Part shown: piece by piece, positions 35,644-44,780 of the stretch
How positions within the stretch are numbered: position 1 is the stretch's first letter
How the letters are laid out: each line of letters starts with the position of its first letter
Assembly (NCBI RefSeq): GCF_024347675.1
Contig: NZ_AP024882.1
Span: forward strand, 496,001-560,000
DNA from: Vibrio ishigakensis
GTDB lineage: Bacteria; Pseudomonadota; Gammaproteobacteria; Enterobacterales; Vibrionaceae
Direction: 5' to 3'
Length of the DNA stretch: 64,000 nt
Translations under genes and position numbers: made by a program
The notes under the pieces: model-generated
Told to the model about the DNA's origin: nothing
What the model saw: only the letters and a program-made list of their open reading frames with translations
Databases searched by the model: none

Positions 35644-35833
35644 GTCTATGAGCCTCAACAACAGCTATATCTCAACCTCAATCCGTTTGTAACTGCTTAT
35701 GACTGTATCCGGTGTCACACATACTGGTGTAGATATTAACTGGCTAAATTAAAAATCGACCGGAATTGTAATGTTTCCAAATAGTTAATTTGGAATATGA
35801 ATTATGACTGACTAATCATACAATTGACTAACC

Positions 35834-36943
35834 CTACTCTGACACTCCCCTGACTTTTAGGCCTATCACAACCAACAACCAGAATAAACTTTGAGCAAGC
35901 AGCGTGAAATATTGTCTTACAATTTGGCTGAACTCAGCACCCATCTGGTTAACACTTAAGAAACCTTGGATAGCGGGCGTGCTCGGGAATAGGTTGGAAA
36001 GCCAGACTAACGGCTGTGGTAAGCTCTCTAGCGGCCAGATAAATCCAGCACTAAACACCAACGGCATAGAGCTCATCAAAACCAACACCGTCACCCACTC
36101 TCTGCGCGGCACCCATAAACCTATACAGATGCCCAAAAACGATGCCGAGAGCAAAAATGGCATTGCAAACATAAACAGCTCAAACACATTCGCATGGGTT
36201 TCTACTCCATACAGATGAAAGCTCCAACCAAAGTAATAGCCCATCAGAAATAGGTAGATCAGCATAAACAAGGCAATACGCACAATAAGCTGTTTTGCAC
36301 TGTGGCGAGCTTTATTGGTCGCACCAACGACACCGATACCAATGAGCAGGGTTTGCTGAAGAATAAGCACAAACACAGCAGGCACTACATAGTTAATATA
36401 ACCCATACCCGCGTTAAATACTGGCTTCATCATGGTATCTATAGAGTGATAGTGATTAGCGGCAGCTTCTATAGGCTGCCCCTCCATTACTAACCGCGCA
36501 ACCTTGGCCTCGGCCGCCAAGGTGCCACCAGCACGCGCTAAGCCTTCCACTATAGTGCCGTAGACCAAGAAGAAAGAGGCATCCCCAGCGTAGGCTAGGG
36601 TTGGCGCCTTACCCAGCAGAAGGTCACGATAGAAATGCTCTGGGATTACAAAGATGCCACTCACCTCACCCTTAAGAAACTGCTGCTTTGCTTCTTCCAC
36701 TGAATGAGCACGATTTACTAGATGCACCTGAGGCGCAGCGTTCACCATACGCTCTAGGTCAAAGCTCACCTTGCTCTTGTCGAGGTTCACCACAGTGACC
36801 TTCTGCTCAAGGGGGATCTGATTAGCGTACGGCAATGGATACAGAATAGAGTAAAAGAAGACGCCGCCAAATACGGTCAGCATCACCACTGGATTGCTGA
36901 TGATAGCCTTGAACTCTTCGACTAGGATTTCACGCCAGCTCAT
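35834..36943 (-). CDS. ABC-2 type permease of an export system (second)
   Basis: A 369-residue ABC-2/YhhJ-like membrane protein. One N-terminal helix (about 18-36) is followed by a large extracytoplasmic domain (to about 170), then five C-terminal helices. The start overlaps the preceding permease stop by 4 nt. No ATP-binding motif. The 172-nt gap beyond its stop, to the leuO-like gene, is AT-rich with no clear terminator. Confidence 0.85.
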   Translation of the reverse strand: MSWREILVEEFKAIISNPVVMLTVFGGVFFYSILYPLPYANQIPLEQKVTVVNLDKSKVSFDLERMVNAAPQVHLVNRAHSVEEAKQQFLKGEVSGIFVIPEHFYRDLLLGKAPTLAYAGDASFFLVYGTIVEGLARAGGTLAAEAKVARLVMEGQPIEAAANHYHSIDTMMKPVFNAGMGYINYVVPAVFVLILQQTLLIGIGVVGATNKARHSAKQLIVRIALFMLIYLFLMGYYFGWSFHLYGVETHANVFELFMFAMPFLLSASFLGICIGLWVPRREWVTVLVLMSSMPLVFSAGFIWPLESLPQPLVWLSNLFPSTPAIQGFLSVNQMGAEFSQIVRQYFTLLAQSLFWLLVVIGLKVRGVSE

Positions 36944-38055
36944 TGCGCCACCTTCTTAGGAACAACTCGATACAGAAGCACAGCCACCAGCAGGTAAGCC
37001 AGCATAGGAGTTAGGTGTGAGATAGAGGTAATGGCATCCGCACCGTATGAAACCTGACTTATCTGCATCTCAATATAGTGACTTATAGGAAGCAAACTAC
37101 GCCAAATAAGCGCCAGATGGTTCATGTCCGTTGCCGGGAAGGTCACCCCCATAAAGGCGAAACTCGGTGCTGTTAAGGCAGCTGCAAGGCTCATGGCACG
37201 GGCAGGATCCATAGTGACAAAGAAGAACAGTGCTGCCACCAGCATACAGGCGATAACGGTAATCAACTGTCCCAGCGTCAACACCAAAAAACTGCCCTGC
37301 ATCGGCCAGCCAAGTACTCCATACATCCACAGCAGGAAGGCCACGCCTAAACCAAGAAATATCGGCACATAGCAAGCTAAGATCGGGAATAACTGTTTAG
37401 CTGTGAAGTCTCGACTAAAGGTACCGAGACGCTGATGCATTCCTAAAGCCAGTATCGTGCTGACAAAGATGGTGATCTGCCAAATGGCTGGCACTATTGC
37501 CGAAACCAAGAACTGGGCGTAGTTGCTATTGAGGTTAAACAGCGGCGTGATCTGGGTTTGTACCGATACCGCCTGGCCCAAAGCGCTCTTGGTTAAAGCG
37601 TTGCCTTTAGATAGATTCTTACCGGTCTCGACCATGACATCGAAGGTGCCTGTAGCCTTCAACACTGCAGAATTGATCAGCTTACCCACCAAGATAAATT
37701 GACTGTTATACAGCACCGATACCTGTGGAGGATTGGAGAGATATACGTCTCGGTCAAAATCTAGGGGGATCGAAACGTAGGCATAGATATCCCCGCCTCG
37801 CAGAGCCTTTGCTGCTTCTTGCTCACTAGGGTAATAGCCACTCACGGTCAAGGTGTCGGTCGCATCTAGAAAACGTACAAATTCGGCTGACATAGCACTG
37901 GACTCATGGTCTACGATGCCTACAGGTAGGTCTCGAGCAATACTGCTAGAGAAGATCCACCACACTAACCCCACCACCAGAATCGGTGCCCAAGTAAGTG
38001 AGGCGAACAGCCATTTATCTTGCCAGGCTCTTCGCCATTCAGAGAACAATCCCAT
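36940..38055 (-). CDS. ABC-2 type permease of an export system (first)
   Basis: A 371-residue protein of the same ABC-2 architecture as the next gene: N-terminal helix, extracytoplasmic domain and C-terminal helix bundle with a conserved PAIWQITIFV region. It starts 3 nt after the HlyD stop. Having two paired permeases suggests a heterodimer. A nucleotide-binding subunit would be needed if it works as an ABC transporter, and none is in the operon. Confidence 0.85.
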   Translation of the reverse strand: MGLFSEWRRAWQDKWLFASLTWAPILVVGLVWWIFSSSIARDLPVGIVDHESSAMSAEFVRFLDATDTLTVSGYYPSEQEAAKALRGGDIYAYVSIPLDFDRDVYLSNPPQVSVLYNSQFILVGKLINSAVLKATGTFDVMVETGKNLSKGNALTKSALGQAVSVQTQITPLFNLNSNYAQFLVSAIVPAIWQITIFVSTILALGMHQRLGTFSRDFTAKQLFPILACYVPIFLGLGVAFLLWMYGVLGWPMQGSFLVLTLGQLITVIACMLVAALFFFVTMDPARAMSLAAALTAPSFAFMGVTFPATDMNHLALIWRSLLPISHYIEMQISQVSYGADAITSISHLTPMLAYLLVAVLLYRVVPKKVAQ

Positions 38056-38058
38056 GCT

Positions 38059-39039
38059 TTACTCGGCCGCATCCAGAGTCACAGCAACACTCATACCGAT
38101 ACGATACTCATTGTCTTGATCCATAGGTCTTGCTTCTACCTCAAAGGTGCGAAGGTCGAAGCCTTGACTGCTATCGGTGGCGCGCCAGGTGGCAAAATCA
38201 CCCATCACAGATTGATGCACTACGCGGAAACGCACGTTTTTATCCAGTGCAGGAACAAAGGCTTCAAACTCGGCGCCCTTTTCAAAGTGCTTTAGAAGAT
38301 CCTCACGAACATTAAACACAGCCCATGTATCGGCCGTATCGATAACGGTTACCACAGGGAAGCCTTGTGGAGCTAGCTCACCGCTATGAAGTAATACCTG
38401 AGATACCTCACCATCAAACCAGCTCTCTATCTGAGTATCCGCAGCATAGGCTTCCACCTCAGCTACCGCGCCGGCTGCCATACGTGCTTTTTCGCTAGCC
38501 GCTTTCTTGGTTTCCTCTCGAGCCCCCTCTTGAGCAAGAAGGAACATCTGATAAGCCGCACTCTCTGTATATTTGGCTGCTTGCCACTGGGTGAAGGCCT
38601 CATCGCGTTTCTGTTCTGCCACTACGCCGTCTTTGTAAAGGCTATCTACTCGGCGGAAGGTCTTCTCCATCAACTGCGCTGCGGATTGTGCTTTCTTCCA
38701 TTGATCTCTAGCCGCGGCAATCTGCTGATCACGAGCGCCTTTTTCAGCTTCTTGAGCAAGGGCTCCCGCTGCCTCTTGACCCGCTTTGGCTTGCTCTAGC
38801 TTGGCATCAATCTCCGGGCTATAAATGGTAAAGATAAGGTCACCCTTTTTAACCAGATCGCCCTTCTTCACGTTAATGGTGTCGATACGCCCCGGCACCT
38901 TAGAGGAGATGCTGTATTGCTGTGCGGTGATCTGTCCGTGAACTCTAATTGGCTCTGGTTTATATGCTTGATACACCCCAAAACCGATAAGACCCGCAAC
39001 AGCTAAGAATGCGATTGCGAACGGCGCTTTTGATTTCAT
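38059..39039 (-). CDS. HlyD/EmrA-family periplasmic adaptor
   Basis: A 326-residue adaptor: N-terminal anchor (about 5-24), a lipoyl/barrel half starting VHGQITAQQYSISSKVPGRI, a long alpha-helical hairpin rich in Ala/Gln/Glu (about 85-195), and the returning beta-domain. ATG 39039 lies one nt after the tolC-like stop with GGAG six nt upstream. The longer frame from 39099 has no ribosome site. It bridges the ABC-2 permeases to the TolC-like protein. Confidence 0.88.
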   Translation of the reverse strand: MKSKAPFAIAFLAVAGLIGFGVYQAYKPEPIRVHGQITAQQYSISSKVPGRIDTINVKKGDLVKKGDLIFTIYSPEIDAKLEQAKAGQEAAGALAQEAEKGARDQQIAAARDQWKKAQSAAQLMEKTFRRVDSLYKDGVVAEQKRDEAFTQWQAAKYTESAAYQMFLLAQEGAREETKKAASEKARMAAGAVAEVEAYAADTQIESWFDGEVSQVLLHSGELAPQGFPVVTVIDTADTWAVFNVREDLLKHFEKGAEFEAFVPALDKNVRFRVVHQSVMGDFATWRATDSSQGFDLRTFEVEARPMDQDNEYRIGMSVAVTLDAAE

Positions 39040-39040
39040 T

Positions 39041-40432
39041 TTATTCTCCATTGGAAGCCGCTCCTGTTTGTACCACTTTACGATTTTCGTACTGCTCAAA
39101 GGTGTTCATCTTTCCGCTAAGAGCGAGCAACTTATTTAAAGAAATCAGATAATTAAACTCAGCTACATGTTGCTGAGTCTGAATGCTGGCTAGATACAAC
39201 TCGGCATCCACCACATCCAAAGAATTGGATAAGCCCTGACTAAAGGCTTTCTTACGAAGACGCAGGTTCTCTTGGGCAAGCTCAATACTGGCATTGAGAC
39301 CCTCTACCTCTTCTCGAGACTGCTCCGCCTCTAAATAGGTCTTTTGCACTAACACTGACAGGTCTTGTTTTGCCTGTGCGCGCAGGTGAGAGATCTGTAA
39401 AACAGCACTGTGCGCCGCCTCTAGATTACTTGAGCGACCGCTATTTTCTAGAAGTGGCACATTCACCCCGATGCCCACAAACCAGTCAGGCCTTAACTGC
39501 GCAGCCAAAGAGTCGTCTTCATACAGGCTGTAGTCACCATAGAGATAGACATCTGGGTAATACTTGCCCTTCTCCACCTTGGTCAGCCCTTTTGCCTGAC
39601 GCTCTTTGGCATCAAGAATCGAAAGCCCAGGGTAGGTGGTTAAGGTTTCATCGGTAAAGGCACTCAACGGAGGCAAGGTGTCGTTAGTAAACAGCTCAGT
39701 GGAAGGTGTCACGGTTTGAGATTGATTCAAGATCTGAGTTAGGGCGCTGGTGGCGATCTCTAAATCGCGTTCGGCTTTCTTTCTATCCACGCGCGCTTTA
39801 GCAAGAGAAGCATCCGCCTGCAGTCTCTCAACTCGGGCTATTTGGCCCTGCTGTTGGAGCTTGGCGGCAAACTCTGCATGTTGCTCTAACCCCTTTTCTA
39901 CAGAGGCATAGGTCTGTACCACCTGTTTTGACAGCACCACTCCAAAATAATACTTGGCAAGATCTTCATATTTGGCCTGACGATCCATTTCCAGTTGCGC
40001 TCTTGCCTCATCGGTTTGCGCTTCTGCGATGGATTGCGCGGAGATGATCTTACCACCGGTGAAGATCGGCCATACCGCACGGATAGAAGAGGTGAATACA
40101 TCCTTCTCAGCTATGGTCGAGACGATCCCTCCTAGAAGAGGCTGAAGTGCTGCAGGTGCGGTATTACCTGTACTCTCAACAATCTGATTGCCATCTAGAG
40201 TGACATCATCATCGAGGCGAGTGTAATTAGCACTCAAGGTGACCGAGGGCAGGTTGAGGCTTTTCTTGCCCGCCTGCAGGTTTTGATAGCGGGAGACGTT
40301 TGCTTGGCTAGCGGCCAGGCCATTATTGTCCGACTGCACCATCTGCCAGGCTTGGCTAAAGGTCACCGACTCTGCACTGACAGGCAAGGCGAGCACAGCA
40401 CACATGGCTGAGGTTAGGATTCTGAGTTTCAA
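39041..40432 (-). CDS. TolC-like outer-membrane efflux protein
   Basis: A 463-residue OEP-family channel. The signal peptide ends near residue 20 (VSAES). Two OEP repeats follow with typical coiled-coil helices and turns (AQAKQDLSVLVQKTYLE). The start codon is TTG at 40432 with GGAAGA upstream. First gene of the exporter operon. It supplies the outer-membrane tunnel; the exported substrate is unknown. Confidence 0.87.
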   Translation of the reverse strand: MKLRILTSAMCAVLALPVSAESVTFSQAWQMVQSDNNGLAASQANVSRYQNLQAGKKSLNLPSVTLSANYTRLDDDVTLDGNQIVESTGNTAPAALQPLLGGIVSTIAEKDVFTSSIRAVWPIFTGGKIISAQSIAEAQTDEARAQLEMDRQAKYEDLAKYYFGVVLSKQVVQTYASVEKGLEQHAEFAAKLQQQGQIARVERLQADASLAKARVDRKKAERDLEIATSALTQILNQSQTVTPSTELFTNDTLPPLSAFTDETLTTYPGLSILDAKERQAKGLTKVEKGKYYPDVYLYGDYSLYEDDSLAAQLRPDWFVGIGVNVPLLENSGRSSNLEAAHSAVLQISHLRAQAKQDLSVLVQKTYLEAEQSREEVEGLNASIELAQENLRLRKKAFSQGLSNSLDVVDAELYLASIQTQQHVAEFNYLISLNKLLALSGKMNTFEQYENRKVVQTGAASNGE

Positions 40433-40456
40433 TTTCTATCTTCCGTGAAACACCAT

Positions 40457-40478
40457 TTTTAGAGCATATACTCTAAAA
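40457..40478. promoter_or_regulatory. inverted repeat between the exporter operon and bluB
   Basis: TTTTAGAG-CATATA-CTCTAAAA, perfect 8-bp arms around six bases, 25 nt before the tolC-like start. It suits a dimeric regulator (MarR/TetR/LysR type) acting on the exporter promoter, possibly also on bluB. Confidence 0.6.
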
Positions 40479-40671
40479 TATAAGTTTATTGAAAACAATG
40501 CGTTAATAGCTATTACGTGCGTCTTGTTAGTGTAGCCTCAAAATTGAACATAGCGATCAAACTCCTTCCACTGCTGTGTCTAAAAATGGACATGGAAATA
40601 GGCTACAATCGCGCTTCAATCACAGAGCGAGCAATTCAGACTCGATTTGCTCAAAGCCATCAACAGAGAAT

Positions 40672-41337
40672 TTGCAGAAAACCGTGAAGATTAGTGATGC
40701 TGAAAGGGATGCACTGTATAAAGTGATCCACTCGCGCAGAGACGTACGCAACGACTTTACCCAACAGCCAATACCAGAAGATGTCTTGCAGCGAATCCTG
40801 CTGGCAGCACACCACGCCCCCAGCGTTGGATTCATGCAGCCTTGGGACTTTATCTTGGTTACTGAAGAAGAGACTAAGGCTGAGATAAAGAAAGGATATG
40901 AGGCTGCGCGCTTGGAGTCGGCTGAGCAGTTCTCTAAAGATAAACAAGGGCAATACAAGAGCTTTAAGCTCGAAGGGATCATGGAAGCGCCCCTCGGTAT
41001 TTGTGTAACCTGCGACAAAGAGCGAAATGGACCGATCGTTATCGGACGTACCATAAAGCCGGAAATGGATGTCTACAGCACGGTTTGTGCCATCCAAAAT
41101 ATGTGGCTGGCGGCTCGTGCAGAAAACATTGGCTTGGGCTGGGTGAGTATCATCCACGATGATGTCCTGCGTCTTACTCTAAACATCCCTGAAGAGCTGG
41201 AGATCATCGGCTATCTCTGTCTTGGCTATGTGACCAAATTTAAAGATAAACCTGAACTTGAAGACTTCGGTTGGCTTCCTCGAGAGAACCTAGACCAGCT
41301 GATCCACAAAGAAAAGTGGTCTAAGAAAAGGGACTAG
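40672..41337 (+). CDS. bluB: BluB, 5,6-dimethylbenzimidazole synthase
   Basis: A flavin-destructase of about 221 residues that turns FMNH2 into dimethylbenzimidazole, the lower ligand of vitamin B12. The family signature is clear: SRRDVRNDF (FMN phosphate binding), HHAPSVGFMQPWDF and VYSTVCAIQNMWLAARAENIGLGWVSI. There is no ATG near the conserved start. TTG 40672 fits the family best, and GTG 40576 would add 32 unconserved residues, so the start is uncertain. No cobalamin genes or B12 riboswitch are adjacent. Shares CTAG at its stop with the convergent gene. Confidence 0.85.
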   Translation: MQKTVKISDAERDALYKVIHSRRDVRNDFTQQPIPEDVLQRILLAAHHAPSVGFMQPWDFILVTEEETKAEIKKGYEAARLESAEQFSKDKQGQYKSFKLEGIMEAPLGICVTCDKERNGPIVIGRTIKPEMDVYSTVCAIQNMWLAARAENIGLGWVSIIHDDVLRLTLNIPEELEIIGYLCLGYVTKFKDKPELEDFGWLPRENLDQLIHKEKWSKKRD

Positions 41338-42041
41338 AAATTGAAGTAGAAGCCGAACTCCACATAGCTCGAATCCTGCACCGGCTCATTAGGACGAGCG
41401 CGGTACTCACCCTTGGTGTAGCTCACATATGGGGTGACATAAGGAAGGTTCAGGCTTGCAGAGACGTCGTAGCTGGTGCGCAGGTCACTCTGAAAGTCAT
41501 TCTCACCCACTAATGAGTCTAGGTTTACACTAGCTCCTAGGCTCAGCCAATCTATCGGTGTGTAATCGATAGAAAAACTGTTGTACCACTCAACTTGGTT
41601 CTCTTTTCTATCTTTGTTTATGTGCTCAGAATCGAAGCCATATTCAGCGCTTCGGTGCTGAAGATAGGTATCAAAGTAGAAAAGAACCTGTTCTGATAGC
41701 GGTTTCGCCACCAGCATACCGAGATCGATATTCTGCGATTGATAGGTAAACTCTCCATCTTGCTCGGTGGAGTAGTTCTGCTCTTGGCCAATACCATAGC
41801 GGGTGTAACCCTCCATATACCAAGAGCCGACGACGGAGCCGTATGATGCCCCAACTTCTAGGTATTTGTCTGTGTCGATATCTACATAGGCGGATAGCTT
41901 GTCGGTAAACTCATAACCTACTCCCACAACACCAAGCAAGTGATCGTCGTATTGGCTCGCCTGAAGATTTAGATCCCAGTTTGCCGATACCATGCTTGAA
42001 GAAAACAAGCCCAAAAGTGCTATGCCGTGAGTAAGTTTCAT
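41334..42041 (-). CDS. outer-membrane beta-barrel protein of unknown function
   Basis: A 235-residue exported protein. The signal peptide ends SANWDL; alternating amphipathic strands (LGVVGVGYEF, LSAYVDIDTD, WYMEGYTRYG) continue to a C-terminal VEFGFYFNF outer-membrane signature. ATG 42041 has GGAGA six nt upstream. A small 10-12-strand barrel is likely. Ligand or role unknown. Confidence 0.75.
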   Translation of the reverse strand: MKLTHGIALLGLFSSSMVSANWDLNLQASQYDDHLLGVVGVGYEFTDKLSAYVDIDTDKYLEVGASYGSVVGSWYMEGYTRYGIGQEQNYSTEQDGEFTYQSQNIDLGMLVAKPLSEQVLFYFDTYLQHRSAEYGFDSEHINKDRKENQVEWYNSFSIDYTPIDWLSLGASVNLDSLVGENDFQSDLRTSYDVSASLNLPYVTPYVSYTKGEYRARPNEPVQDSSYVEFGFYFNF

Positions 42042-42061
42042 CGAAGTCTCCAATTCTAGAT

Positions 42062-42090
42062 AAAGAAAAGGCTCTGAAGATCAGAGCCTT
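42062..42090 (-). terminator. terminator after the lipoprotein gene
   Basis: On the complement strand AAGGCTCTGA/TCAGAGCCTT with a three-base loop and trailing TTTTCTTT. Confidence 0.8.
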
Positions 42091-42110
42091 GAGTCTGAAT
42101 AGTGGGGAGA

Positions 42111-42770
42111 TTAGCCAGCCATGCGCTTAGCCTTAACCGCTTGCTTAACCTTGTTTACCTTCTGCTTCAGCTCTGCCTTATCCATACCCTCAAGTTTGTG
42201 TTTGAACTCACCATCTAGCTCGAATGGGCGACCGTTGATCACTACATAGTCGTTACCTTCAACCACCTCAACGTGATAAGCACTGTGCTCATCTAGATCG
42301 GCCTTGGTCACGTAAGCCACTACTTTTGGCTCTCTGATATTGTCAGGATCGTTCATAGTGATAGTGCCAGTGCCGTCGGTCTTCATCTCTACCTCTGCGA
42401 AACGTACACCATTTTTATAGATGCCATAGATCTTGGTGCCATCATCCTCAACACGCTCCAATTCACCTCTCAGGTTTACTTCTGGATTTGATTTAGGGAT
42501 CCCATTCTCGAAATCAGCATCTTGAGAGGCGATATAGCCCTTCACTGCCGCGACTGCTTGTTTAACCTCATCGATCTTTTCAGTATCTCGGATAGGGTTC
42601 TCTGTATCTGGAAGCGGTGCTTCATTACCGTACTCAGGATCAAAGCCATATTTCTCAACCGCTTGCTCAACGGTCTCACGCGCTTGCTCACGGCGAGTTG
42701 GCTCAGAAGAAGAACAACCAGCAAGAACAACAACAGAAGCCAAACCAAGGATTAATGCAGACTTTTTCAT
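42111..42770 (-). CDS. lipoprotein of unknown function
   Basis: A 219-residue lipoprotein: signal peptide and lipobox VVLAGC (Cys19), Glu-rich helical stretch, and a beta-rich C-terminal part ending in a Lys-rich helix. ATG 42770 has GGAA upstream; TTG 42782 is not needed. No catalytic motif. Own terminator. Unknown family. Confidence 0.7.
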   Translation of the reverse strand: MKKSALILGLASVVVLAGCSSSEPTRREQARETVEQAVEKYGFDPEYGNEAPLPDTENPIRDTEKIDEVKQAVAAVKGYIASQDADFENGIPKSNPEVNLRGELERVEDDGTKIYGIYKNGVRFAEVEMKTDGTGTITMNDPDNIREPKVVAYVTKADLDEHSAYHVEVVEGNDYVVINGRPFELDGEFKHKLEGMDKAELKQKVNKVKQAVKAKRMAG

Positions 42771-42918
42771 TTCAATTTCCAATCATGTTTCAAGATGTGT
42801 CTATTGTTAAGTCGATTAGAGATTAAAAAAACAGCGCAAAAGATATACCTGATATTTCCAAAATAAATGTATAAGACCAAATAAAAGGGAGAGCACAATA
42901 ACTCTTCCTCTGTTTTCG

Positions 42919-43320
42919 TTAGCTTAGCGGCGTCACTTGATAACTTAATATCCTAAATTGCCCTGAGATATTGCGGACTAGCCATTGCTCAGAAACTTGA
43001 TGTTCAAATCGCTCTCCCTCTTTGGACTCAGCTTTGAATTCCAGTAGAAAGCTCACCTGAATAAGTCCATTTTCTAAGGCGTCGAAGCTAAAGCTGTGAC
43101 TGTGGTGAAGTAAACTTCCATGGCTAAAGAAGGCACGATTCTCACCCATCCACTGCTTGAAGCCCTCGTGGCCATAATACTCTTGGCCGTGTATGGATAG
43201 ATACACATCGTCATCGAGAAAAGGCATGAAGAAACAGTCCTTCTCAAGGCGATCAAAGGCTCTGAACAAGCCCTTTATCCAATCTTCAAGTTGACCCTGT
43301 GTTCGATTACTTAGCTTCAT
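42919..43320 (-). CDS. NTF2/SnoaL-like small protein
   Basis: A 133-residue protein with the pattern of an NTF2-like fold: N-terminal helices (LEDWIKGLFRAFDRLEKD), then strands carrying DDDVYLSIHGQEYYGHEGF and a final strand LVRNISGQFRILSYQV. No catalytic assignment. ATG 43320 overlaps the ankyrin gene's 3' end by 14 nt, so the two are coupled. Fold assignment is by pattern only. Confidence 0.6.
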   Translation of the reverse strand: MKLSNRTQGQLEDWIKGLFRAFDRLEKDCFFMPFLDDDVYLSIHGQEYYGHEGFKQWMGENRAFFSHGSLLHHSHSFSFDALENGLIQVSFLLEFKAESKEGERFEHQVSEQWLVRNISGQFRILSYQVTPLS

Positions 43321-44404
43321 CAATAAGCTCAACGATATCTTGATAGCCAAACTGCTGTGCTAGATCTTTTGGAGTCAAACCATCATAGGCCACTATGCTA
43401 GTGTCAGCGCCTGCTTCAATAAGCACCTTTGCAGCTTCGGTATGACCGTGCCAGATTGCATCATGCAAAGGGGTGTAGCCGTTATTTGGGCCCATAGCAT
43501 CTTTAACCTCATCAAAACCTTCATACTGAGAAAGAAGCTTCAGCATATCCGCACGACCGAAGTAAGCTGCTTTGTGCAAAGGAATTGCCGCCATGTAGTT
43601 ACCCGGAATGGTTTGATCGGCACCTGCATCGAGAAGTGCTTTGGCAATCTCGTAGTTCCCGTTTCTTGCCGCTACCAATAGCGCAGTATGGAAGTCACTC
43701 CCTACTTTAAGTACAGGCGATACCGCATTTACATCTGAGCCTGACTCAATGAGCAGTTTAATTTTCTCTAGTTTTTGTTTATCGCTCGACTCTGTATCCA
43801 AAACCAGCGCCGAGAAGATGGCGCTATCTGTGGCGGCTTGTTGATTAATACGCTCGGTGCGTTCATCAAATAGACGATTGATCTCAGCGATATCAGCTAT
43901 GGCAGCTTTATCCTCTGGATTTGGGCCAAAGTCATTAAAATCTTGCGCCGACATACCAAATGCCGCAATTAGCGAGGTATCTGTATCAGGAAGGCTAAGC
44001 AGATACTCTACGCCTTCAATGTTTCTGTACCACACCGCTAACATCAGAGGTGATGCACCTAAACGAACCGATTGCAGGTTCACGAACGCGCCATTCTCAA
44101 CCAAGAGTTTTAACATAGGTAGGTTATGAGCCTGCGCAGCAAAGTGGATTGGGGCGTTACCCATTAGAGGATCAAGCGCATTCACATCTGCACCTTCAGC
44201 TAATAGCTTTTTCACTTCTTCCATATCGCCATTAACCACAGCAAGATGGATCGCCGTCAGGTTTCGATAAACATCATGCTCTACAACCGGTTGGTAAAGG
44301 GCTCCTAGCTTGCTTGTGCTGTTTTCTGTAGCCAAAGCAGGTTGGGCTGTAACCAGTAAGCCAATAGATAGTGCAGAGGTTAGAAGTGGCTTTAGAACTC
44401 TCAT
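43307..44404 (-). CDS. exported ankyrin-repeat protein
   Basis: A 365-residue protein with a signal peptide (cut near PALATE) and about six ankyrin repeats recognisable by xLHxAxxxG and xxLLxxGAD motifs: TAIHLAVVNGDMEEVKKLL, APIHFAAQAHNLPML, HTALLVAARNGNYEIAKALL, TPLHDAIWHGHTEAAKVLI. It probably acts in protein contacts in the periplasm. The adjacent NTF2-like gene is coupled to it. Confidence 0.82.
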   Translation of the reverse strand: MRVLKPLLTSALSIGLLVTAQPALATENSTSKLGALYQPVVEHDVYRNLTAIHLAVVNGDMEEVKKLLAEGADVNALDPLMGNAPIHFAAQAHNLPMLKLLVENGAFVNLQSVRLGASPLMLAVWYRNIEGVEYLLSLPDTDTSLIAAFGMSAQDFNDFGPNPEDKAAIADIAEINRLFDERTERINQQAATDSAIFSALVLDTESSDKQKLEKIKLLIESGSDVNAVSPVLKVGSDFHTALLVAARNGNYEIAKALLDAGADQTIPGNYMAAIPLHKAAYFGRADMLKLLSQYEGFDEVKDAMGPNNGYTPLHDAIWHGHTEAAKVLIEAGADTSIVAYDGLTPKDLAQQFGYQDIVELIDEAK

Positions 44405-44780
44405 GGGATGTTTCCTATATGTCTAGTTCAATCAGTGTTCATACTCCTTCAGGCGATGCTCCCTCAGAAGATGAAGACATTGTTATGCATCCGATTGAAT
44501 CGCACAATTAACCCACAGTTACCTTGGTGAAAACCTAAGGTTTATGACCTGACATCCTTTTATATTTCATACCCTTAGAGATAATAATCTGCTCGTATAC
44601 CTCCTATTTAGGTCCTATAAAAAAATCAAACCGCCTCTTTACCCTAGTTTTCATTTCCCAAGGGTTATCCCCGGAATTAACTAAACCAAATCAGTTATTA
44701 AGTCGATGATTACACGACAATTTTGACTATTTCCCGACTCCTTACCATGCTTGATGTATCGCAAATGGAGTTGTTACAAA
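44405..44780. other. divergent promoter region, ankyrin gene / cti
   Basis: A 376-nt AT-rich gap between divergent genes. It should carry both promoters. I see no strong repeat or RNA motif. GGAG at 44766 is the likely cti ribosome site. Confidence 0.5.

Noticed and set aside
40576..40671. GTG 40576 as bluB start
   Set aside because: It adds 32 residues not expected in the family and has no ribosome site; kept only as an alternative.
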